DNA of 64,000 bases from Mesostigma viride (Eukaryota; Streptophyta; Mesostigmatophyceae; Mesostigmatales; Mesostigmataceae). Positions 54,189 through 61,930 of this stretch are shown one piece after another. A program made the position numbers and the translations under genes. Under the pieces are notes generated by a model, which was not told the origin of the DNA, did not search any database, and saw only the letters and a list, made by a program, of their open reading frames with translations. Every line of letters begins with the position of its first letter. Position 1 is the first letter of the stretch. The stretch is taken from NCBI GenBank assembly GCA_009746045.1, contig RPFO01000246.1, positions 1,926,192-1,990,191 on the forward strand. The letters are read 5' to 3'.

Positions 54189-56507
54189 TTAGTCAGCCTC
54201 CGTAGGACTATATCCCAGGCGGACATGCTCCGCCCTGAGATGGCGGCGCCGCGCCACCCCCTTGAGCTTCCGGGTGGTGGCTGCTGCCCCCCTCGTGGTA
54301 GTGGCGCCCTTGAAATTCTTGGCGCATTCGCCACGCTGGGAGAGGCGCTGCCATACCCGCTGCTTCGTCACGTTGAAGTCCAGCCCCTCCACCTGCCCGG
54401 AGTGGAAGAGGCCGAAGCAGTTCCGCTCGCTGTTGCTGCAGAACGCCATGTCACAGTGCTCGCACATGACCGAGGTCTTGTGCTTCCTGCCTTGCGCGCA
54501 GCACAGTTGGCACAGCACCTGCTCCACCCACGGGATCTTCTTGGCGGGGTAGTGCAGGGGGCCAAATCGGCCCACCGTGCGGCTGAGGGGGATGTCCGTG
54601 GCCTGCAGCTCACGGATGGGCACGGTTGCGCCCGGCCACGCGTTCGCCTCGAGCTCCTTGGCCAGCACGCTCAGGAACCTCGAGTGGGTCATGGCGGTCT
54701 TGGACTCCGTGTGGATCATCACGTGCAGCAGGTAGCTGTTGGTGAGCACGTTGGCGAAGTGCCCCATCAGCAGGCGCACCCACCACACCCTCGTCACAAG
54801 GGCCTTGCACACGTCGTACTCGGCGCAGTATTGGTCGCACACGTCCGTGGCCTTGTAGGTGAGCCAATACTCCACGATGTTGTGGGGTGCGGTCACCGTC
54901 TTCCGCACCCCGGTGTGGCCGCCGTGCCGGGTGACCGCCACCTCCGCAAGGGCGCCCAGCCCCTTGGAGAGGGTCCACACCGGCTTCTTGTCCTGCCAGC
55001 TGCACAGCAGGTGCCCCTCGTTGCTTGCCGCCCACGCGTAGTCACCCTGCTCCACCTCCTTCTTCTTGGGCATGAGCTTCGCCACCTCATCGAAGGGCAG
55101 CCCCTTGCGGTTCGCGCAGATGGTGCCGACCACGCGGTGGCCCATCTCAGCGACTGAGTCGATGGCGCGCTTGCTCGTGTAGAACCGGTCCATCGCGACG
55201 ATGGCGGGGCGCTCGAGCACGGACACCATGCGCGTCACCACCTTGAACGTGTGGTCCTCCTCCTTGACCTTGTCGTAGGTCTCCACCTTGAGCAGGTAGC
55301 CCGTCTTGTCGTTCAGAGCGAACAGCTTGATGTGGAATTGCTCGGGCTTCGTGGGGTTGAAGCACTTCACGGGGGACATCTTGTGGCGCGTGGGGATGGA
55401 GCGCTCGTCCAGCGCGATGCGGTCCCCGGGCTTCACGTACTTGATGTACGCGGCGTTGAGGTGCTCCTCGAGCCACAGGGTCTGCCAGAGGATGTGCGCC
55501 CTCGGGTCAGTGTCGCGGGCAGGGCGCTGGGCAGTCGGCTGGCAGTGGAGGAAGCGTGCAATTTGCTCGAACCGCTTCTGCGGCATCACGTCTTGGAAGC
55601 AGACCGGCTTTCCCACACCCATCCCCTCGCTGGAAAAGTAGTCATCCCTCGAAGGGAACCTGCCCAGGGCCATGGTGATGACGATGCCCAGAAATTTGCC
55701 CATCTCATGCATTGTCATCGGGTGCCACTCACGCCCACCTGGCTTGCCCGCCCCCTTGAGCTCAGCATAGTCGTTGGTCTCCTTGACAATCTTGGCCACG
55801 ACATCACGCTGGGACCAGAAAAGGGAGAACAGCCCGAGGGGCCCAAACTTGAGCTGGGCAGGGGAAAGGTTTTGATAGCAGGCGGTACCCGTCATCGGCG
55901 ACAGCACCGGAGTATCGGGAAAAGGAAACACGCCTGGCTTGCCGAAACCAAATTTCCAGACGGTCTCGGCTGGCTCCTCAGTGGCAGGCATATCGTCAGG
56001 AAAAAACGAATCATCGAGCTCAGCCTCACCGCTCGGCACCGGACCCTCCGCATCCTTCTGGTAAACAAAGTCGTCATCGGAAGCGTCCGAGACAATGCTC
56101 TCGCTGGCCGCCGCCTTGGTCTGACGGCGCCTTTTCGGGGCGTGGCTGATGGCTGGGTTCTTCTTCGGGTTGCCGACAGCGCGCTTCCCCGGCTCGCGTC
56201 GCTTGACCGGTGTGGGCAGCTCGATATCCTCGGATTTGTCGTCGTCGTCCTCGCCGGCGTCAGAATCGCTATCCTGGCCCTGCTTGCTATCATCGTCACT
56301 GCTACCTGACGTTGGGACCTTCCTGGCTGCGCATTCTTTCACTAGAGCTTCGTACTCATCTGAGCTGCACGAATATATGAAAATCTGCTCACGGGTGAAT
56401 GGGTACGTGAGCTTGTCGTCCGGGAAATAGCAACGTGCACCATCTCCGGACCTGTTCACTGTCACTACCTTGCCCGGCAAACCGTACCTCGCTGTGTTTT
56501 TCCCCAT
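54189..56507 (-). CDS. piggyBac transposase (DDE_Tnp_1_7 family)
   Basis: 772 aa on the minus strand from ATG 56,507, uninterrupted. The first 190 residues are acidic and Ser-rich with basic clusters (PGKRAVGNPKK, APKRRRQTK) that could be nuclear signals. The DDE core (about 215-600) has the three aspartates in family motifs: ALDERSIPT (D367), AMDRFYTS (D440) and DVCDQYCAEY (D558). A Cys/His-rich C-terminal domain (about 666-702, CQLCC...CEHC...C...C...FH) is typical of piggyBac, where it binds the transposon ends. The reaction is cut-and-paste at TTAA through hairpin intermediates. A second upstream frame (ATG 56,613, MADEMQADIRTF) would join this one at TATGGGGAAAAA with a one-base shift, so the true N-terminus may be 35 residues longer or lost by an indel. 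The core looks intact. Confidence 0.9.
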   Translation of the reverse strand: MGKNTARYGLPGKVVTVNRSGDGARCYFPDDKLTYPFTREQIFIYSCSSDEYEALVKECAARKVPTSGSSDDDSKQGQDSDSDAGEDDDDKSEDIELPTPVKRREPGKRAVGNPKKNPAISHAPKRRRQTKAAASESIVSDASDDDFVYQKDAEGPVPSGEAELDDSFFPDDMPATEEPAETVWKFGFGKPGVFPFPDTPVLSPMTGTACYQNLSPAQLKFGPLGLFSLFWSQRDVVAKIVKETNDYAELKGAGKPGGREWHPMTMHEMGKFLGIVITMALGRFPSRDDYFSSEGMGVGKPVCFQDVMPQKRFEQIARFLHCQPTAQRPARDTDPRAHILWQTLWLEEHLNAAYIKYVKPGDRIALDERSIPTRHKMSPVKCFNPTKPEQFHIKLFALNDKTGYLLKVETYDKVKEEDHTFKVVTRMVSVLERPAIVAMDRFYTSKRAIDSVAEMGHRVVGTICANRKGLPFDEVAKLMPKKKEVEQGDYAWAASNEGHLLCSWQDKKPVWTLSKGLGALAEVAVTRHGGHTGVRKTVTAPHNIVEYWLTYKATDVCDQYCAEYDVCKALVTRVWWVRLLMGHFANVLTNSYLLHVMIHTESKTAMTHSRFLSVLAKELEANAWPGATVPIRELQATDIPLSRTVGRFGPLHYPAKKIPWVEQVLCQLCCAQGRKHKTSVMCEHCDMAFCSNSERNCFGLFHSGQVEGLDFNVTKQRVWQRLSQRGECAKNFKGATTTRGAAATTRKLKGVARRRHLRAEHVRLGYSPTEAD

Positions 56508-56924
56508 ACTGCTGTATCGCCCAGTCTAGTCCGAACTTTTCCACAGGCACTGCAATGAAAATGCCCTTCTTTACCTTGAAAGTCCGTATATCTGCCTGCA
56601 TTTCGTCCGCCATGTCTACGTCCGCGCTCCCCCCTTTTTTCGCATCCTTCGTTTTCGTACGTTTTTGTCAATTTTTTTTACCGCCAAAACCTGCCAAAAC
56701 CAGGGTACCCTGTTGACTTTGACCAGGGTTTCCACCCTGATACGGTGGTCAAATACGGTCAGACAAGTGTCCTACGGATAGAGTGAATCTAGATCTTTTC
56801 GGTGGTCTAGTTGGTTCCCGCCAAAACCTTCCCGCCAAATCCCTACAGGGCGCACAAACTCATGCCGAACGTGAGGCATGAGAAAAACTCGCAGTCGAAA
56901 ATCGGCACGAGGACGGTTGAGGGG
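56508..56924. other. piggyBac 5' arm and upstream frame
   Basis: The arm holds the short frame starting at 56,613 (minus), the presumed promoter of the transposase, and the right inverted repeat. GGGTACCCTG/ACCCTGG words around 56,700-56,740 form short inverted repeats. Confidence 0.5.
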
Positions 56925-59900
56925 TTAACAGTCAAGCTCCTCAGAGCAATAATCCTTGTTATATTGATAATAAAAACTTGGACTCTTGCTCTGCCAGGAA
57001 CGTGGATGCCCGTCCATGTCCTGAAGAGCCATCACCTAATGATTGTATTAATCTTAGGATTTTGGCTAAGAGTTTGCATGATGCCTGTGGCCATGGAAAC
57101 AATGCCATTAGGCTTGTTCAAGCCATTAATAACAAGGCTCTCTGGCAGGCTTATCAAGATGTCAGAGAACGTTGTGTGTGCCAATTGTGTGCTAACAAGC
57201 CTTCCAAACGTCATGCAAAGCATCCTGCAGATGGTAGGGGAAATCTACAAGCTGATATCCTCTACTTCACCAATTACAGGCAATTGCCTTACTTGGTGGC
57301 TGTGGATGAATGGTCAGGCCACATTGGAATTGAACCTATGGCAGCAGGGGATGAGAATACTCTCCATGCCGCAGTTCTTGTTATTCTGCAGAAGTTTGCA
57401 GTTATTCATAAGCTGCAGATGGACTTGCAGTTTAACTGCCTGACCAAATACTCTGATCTGCCTTTCCTAAGGATTGTGGGTCGTGAAGATCACCAAGCCC
57501 AAGGCAAGGTTGACAGATATATACAGGAGCTTAAGAAGTTGGTAATATCCGGGGATTATCCTGAGATGTTTAAACCAACTTTTGCTGTCAGGTGTTTGGG
57601 TGCTGCAAAAGTGGAAAACACCATGAACAACCGTCTTCATACTATCAAGGTGCGTGGTGTTCCACGGCTGGTCTCACCTCGTGGACTAGCAGGTGGCCTC
57701 TACCCTGATGACATCATGCAGGCATGGAGTAAGCAGAGGTGGGCACAGTATGCTCATCTCTGTGAAAAGGATAAACAGAGAGGAGAATCATTAAAATTTA
57801 AGGTGGGAGACCAGGTGATCTTCCACAAAAAAAATGCTCCTGGTAAACGTGGTTATTGGCAGGGTCCAGGGACCATAACCTCAGCAGTTGACCTGGAGAT
57901 GAAAACTGCTGATGTGGTCTGGAATGGGACCACTTATCATCTGGCTTGGAATAGATTGAAGAGAGATCCAATGAACGTTCAAGAAAATCCCCTGGTAAAT
58001 ATGGCCCCTGGAGAGGCACTTGGATCTCCCAATCTTTCCTGTCCACCTTTGGCCAGTGAACAGGCTGGACTCCAACTACCAGAAAGGGCGGCCTCCCATC
58101 AACTGGAGCCTACTACTCAGCAAGCTCAGCCTAAGACATTGACTGGGATATCACAGGATGATATGGATGAAGCTGACTTGTTGGATAATAGGGTGTCTGA
58201 TCAGCACCGGAAGCTCCGGCCGTTGGAACATGGGCTTGAGACCCCTGGGCAGGTGGATAACATATTTCAGTCTGAACAGCCAAAGCTTGGATTCAATTAC
58301 CCTGGTAATAAGCCATTGCCCTTGGAGACTGATGGGAAAATACCAGCCCAAGGAAGACAAGCTGAGGAGGGGTTGTCCAGGTTGAACACTCAGCTCGGCG
58401 AGAGAGGCAATCCTCAAGAGCTTCGGGATATTGTAAAGAAGCTCAAGCCCTCACTAAAGATTGCCAAAATAACTTCTCTTCTAGAGAAGGGCATGGACCT
58501 TGATGGCTTTGATGTGGATACCAAAGCAGAGGTCTCTGTCACCTCGCCCTTTAATGCTTTGCTGGATAAGTATTCCCTTGAACCCAATCCATGGACTATT
58601 GTCCAAGACTTTGCGGGTAACACTGATCATCAAGTTCTTGGGAATATCACTATCCCATTCTTGGGTGAGTCTTTGACACTTTGTGTTGTTGATGGCTATA
58701 AGGGGCCCACTCTCATTGGCCAGCCATTCTTGGTGACTCCCGGTGTTACCATTGTTGATGGCCCCAACAACACAAAGAGTCTCCTAAAAACCCATTGTGA
58801 CCCAATTCCTCTGGAATCATTCAGATGTCTCTTGCCTCTTGAAATGTTCCAGAAGGCACATTGGAAGACCGCCTGTGTCGGTTCAGTAAAAGGAGCAGAA
58901 TGGGGAAGGGATATACCCCCAGCTTCTGAGCTGGTAGAACCTGCCTGGCAGCTCAGTGTGACTTCTCTTGGTCTCACAAAAAGGTCATTTGCTGCTCATA
59001 GCCCTATGTCCTTTGATGATGTAGACCTGGATTGTCACACTTTCGCTGGCCTTGAGGCCTGGCGACTAGCATTGGTGCGTGCGCTCCAGGAGTGGCAAAC
59101 GCTGGATGTTTTTGAAGGCATTTCAGAACCTCCACCCAATGCTCAAATGCTTCAGTTGCGTTTTGTATGCAAGATGAAGAGCAAGCTTGGTGAGCTTCTC
59201 ATACCAAACGCACGTCCAGTTGTAACCCAGTTCCATGGTACTACAGACTTTGATAAGGAGGAGCTGTACACTCCTGGCCTGTCACATCCTGTTCTCAGGC
59301 TTATTCTTAGTTAGTCTGTACCTTGGTGCTTTGGACTATGGCTTGGATTATGGAGCAGAAATTGATGACTTCACCAGGGCCTTTTTGCATGGTGATCCTC
59401 AAGTGGCCAGAGCCACTTGGCAAGCTCAAAGACCCTGTTGTGTTAAGACCCCAGCATGCTGGATAGCTGAAGTAGGTCATCCCTACATGCAGCCTAAAGT
59501 GGGCTGGGAAGGACTGGTCAGCAGTCCAGTAATCTGGTATGAAACCATTGCTCCTGCCATCCAGGAGAGATGTCAGATGCAACAATCTCATCTTGCTTAT
59601 TGTCTCTTTGTGGGGCAATCCAAGGGACAACCCACCTGGGCTACCTTACATGGAGATGACATGCAACGCATTGGTCCCAAGGGATGGTTGAATGAGACCT
59701 ATAAAAGGCTCAATGACAAGTCCCCTATTGGTACCAGAGCATGGTTTACTAAAAACAGCCAGGTACCTTACTGTGGCATTGGCTGTACCCTTTTCCAAGA
59801 TGACAAAGGATGGCATCTTAAGCTGCAATCGGCGAAGGGGTATAAAGAAAAAGTAATAACTCAGTTGCCCAAGAGAGTAACTGAGGAGAATGCCCCTACG

Positions 59901-60287
59901 GTTAAAGGTCAGCTAGGTTGGCTGGCTGCCACAACTAACCCTGACCTGGCAGTACAGAGTAGGATGCCAGACTCTGTTGTTGTAGGAGAAGGAAGGAGGC
60001 GCCTGGAGAGCTGCCTCAATGAATCTCCTGACTTGGTGTTGTCCGGTGTAGACTGGCATGGGCGTATCATCATAGACGCCTACACAGATGCTAGCCAAGA
60101 GTCTAGATCTGCCAACAAGATTGGTGCCAGAGCTGGATGCCTGATCACCATCAGGAATGAAGGCAAACAGCCCTCGTTGGTATACTGGTCCAGTAACCTT
60201 CAGAGGAGGCGGTTTGCTGGCATTGACACCCCTGAGTGCAGGGCATACGCCATGTGCATTCGCGATGCCATATACATATTAAAAATA

Positions 60288-60698
60288 TAATTACTTACAG
60301 CAGAGTGAAATCACTCAAACCAAAGCAAACGCCCAGCTATAAACCTATATACAGAGCCATGTCAAAGCTCTATACTACGATAAGACCAATGGAAACGCCT
60401 AACGGGAGGAACCTAATAGCCCTGCTGCACCGCAAAATCAGCCCGCGTACGGCGGAGCATGATGTCAGCCATGGCCCGAGTCAGCGCCACCGACAAGCGC
60501 TGACGCCAATATGACGTCCAGGTCCGCGCCGACCATGGGGCCCGCTGGCCCTCCAGGTCCAGCCGGTCCTCCCGGAGCCGGCAACACTCCTTGAAGAAGG
60601 CGGAGGTCAGGGGCCCCATGGCCCCAAACTCCTCCAGGACAAAGGGCACCACACGATGGTGCCCGACGTCGCCGTAGGCCAGGAGCTTGGCCCGCCAT
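60288..60698 (-). mobile_element. 5'-truncated LINE in the Cop2 RNase H domain
   Basis: The insert is flanked by an 11-bp duplication GCCATATACAT (60,277-60,287 and about 60,699-60,709). The minus strand encodes a short C-terminal ORF (VPFVLEEFGAMGPLTSAFFK ... ADFAVQQGY, stop at 60,413) of the kind found at the end of LINE ORF2 proteins. A 3' UTR ending in an A/T-rich tail follows. It lacks the CTCC...GGAG hairpin, so it is a different LINE family from those at 9-16 kb. Confidence 0.7.
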
Positions 60699-61331
60699 AT
60701 ACATAAGAGAGCTACTCTTATGGTGTCTGAGTCAGATAAGACCTCAACCTGTGATTGATGTCAGGGTTTATTGTGATAATAAGCCCGTGGTCTCTTTTAT
60801 CAAGAATGAGAGGGCCACTACTACTGACTTGGACTACCTTGTGGCAAAGGAGTTGTCCAGCCACTGTATGACCATACATCTGCCAGGACAGTCAAATCCT
60901 GCTGATGCTATGACCAAGCTTCCACGACTGGCCCTTAATGGGTACCAGTTGCTGCGGTCCATGATGGCTGGGAAACCCTTGTCATGAGGAGTAATCTGGG
61001 AGCCTGAGCCTAATGCTCCTCCTGTAGGGTTTTATCCCCCTGGAGGTTTTGTCCTCTCTGGAGAAGAGGTTTTCCTTCATATTTGGGTTTTCCCTACAGC
61101 AGGTTACACCAACCATGCAATGATGAGATGCAAACTCCATAAGACCCAAGTGAGTCCCCATTGCCCTCACATGTGAAAGTGAACTGGCCAGGTGCGGCCG
61201 AACATCAATGAATACATCTAAGCCTTATCACTTTCACAAGGGAAAGAATGGCTGGAGTTGGTTGGAGACCCATCTATAGGGTCCACATGGGTCCTCAGAG
61301 ATAGAGGATCTTGTACAGATTACTACAATAC

Positions 61332-61625
61332 ACTAGGAAGTCGGGTTCTGAGATTTTTCTCAGGAATCCTGAGATTTCCTGAGAAAAATCTCAGGATTCC
61401 TGAGATTTTCTCAGGATTTCCTGAGATATCCTGATTTTTTTCTCAAGATGTCCTGAGAAATCCTGAGAAAAACTGAGATTTTCTCAGGAATCCTGATATT
61501 ATATCAGGACTTCCTCCTGAGAGTCCTGAGAAGTGCCTGAGATGCGTCTCGCGAAACACTGAGAAACACTGAGAATCCTGAGAAAATCCTGAGATCCTGA
61601 GAAAAATGTCGAAACAACACAAAAA
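61332..61625. repeat. palindromic CCTGAGA/TCTCAGG array
   Basis: About 290 bp are made almost entirely of the heptamer CCTGAGA and its complement in both orientations, separated by A/T runs. Nested hairpins of 7-15 bp can form throughout. It begins directly after the truncated Cop2 3' LTR. Confidence 0.85.
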
Positions 61626-61654
61626 ATCTCAAGATCTTGAGATTTTCCCGCTGA

Positions 61655-61770
61655 ATCAGAAAAAAATCAGGAAAATCAGGACACTTAGCATGGCACAAAA
61701 AATCAGGAAAATCAGGACACTTAGCATGGCACAAAAAATCAGGAAAATCAGGACACTGAGCATGACACTT
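61655..61770. repeat. 36-bp tandem repeat
   Basis: Three copies of a unit containing AAAATCAGGAAAATCAGG and ACACTTAGCATGGCAC. The CAGG words link it to the neighbouring palindromic array. Confidence 0.85.
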
Positions 61771-61930
61771 GAGAACTCTCAAGTGCATGAAGACAGGACA
61801 CTTATGCATTATATGTGGATGCAGAAATGATGCAGTTGACACACATGTTCATTGGAAATAAATAAATATAAGTGTGACAAGCACAAAAAAAGTTACATCA
61901 ATCCATCATTACATTATATTAGGAATATAA

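Larger units (their letters stand above)
52843..56924 (-). mobile_element. piggyBac transposon, 4,082 bp, perfect ends
   Basis: The element is bounded by perfect 13-bp inverted repeats CCCCTCAACCGTC and by the TTAA duplication (52,839-52,842 and 56,925-56,928), the hallmark of piggyBac. The transposase is on the minus strand. The left arm (52,843-54,188) includes a palindrome ACTCGTGACT...AGTCACGAGT, two copies of an approximately 140-bp repeat (53,150-53,300 and 53,515-53,660) and a tandem repeat of about 52 bp (53,957-54,085). It lies in the pol frame of Cop2; removal at TTAA would leave that frame in phase. Confidence 0.93.
52490..60987 (+). pseudogene. Cop2 pol: integrase - retropepsin-like - RT - RNase H, interrupted
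   Basis: The frame opens at 52,490, is cut by piggyBac at 52,839, and resumes in the same phase at 56,929. Integrase (57,060-57,970) has LHDACGHGNN, CQLCANK, LQADILYF and LQMDLQF, but the third acidic position reads KVDRYI (Asp for Glu). The barrel module is GDQVIFHKK...YWQGPGTI. The retropepsin-like domain (about 58,500-58,760) has DVDTKAEVSVTS and GPTLIGQPFL. RT has DDFTRAFLHGD and ATLHGDDMQRI (59,641-59,673). RNase H has DAYTDASQ, TPECRAYAM and VYCDNKP. A 4-bp TTAG duplication near 59,306 shifts the RT frame, and a LINE splits RNase H. The order is the same as in Cop1. Confidence 0.8.
50741..61331 (+). mobile_element. Cop2: second LTR retrotransposon of the Cop1 type, nested and damaged
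   Basis: Direct repeats of about 75 bp starting AGTTGGTTGGAGACCC occur at 50,741-50,815 and 61,256-61,331. The left one abuts a LINE-relative 3' UTR, so it marks the 5' end; the right LTR is truncated. A purine tract (AAGGGAAAGAATGG) precedes it. The order is 5' LTR, gag (about 51,237-52,489), pol (52,490-60,987). The element is interrupted by piggyBac (52,843-56,924) and by a short LINE (about 60,288-60,698). Without these insertions it would be about 6.1 kb. Frameshifts in gag and in RT make it inactive. Confidence 0.78.

Noticed and set aside
54111-55157. Long plus-strand frame (348 aa) opposite the piggyBac transposase
   Set aside because: It is the antisense shadow of a GC-rich coding region with clear DDD motifs on the minus strand. 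The same applies to 55,251-56,309.
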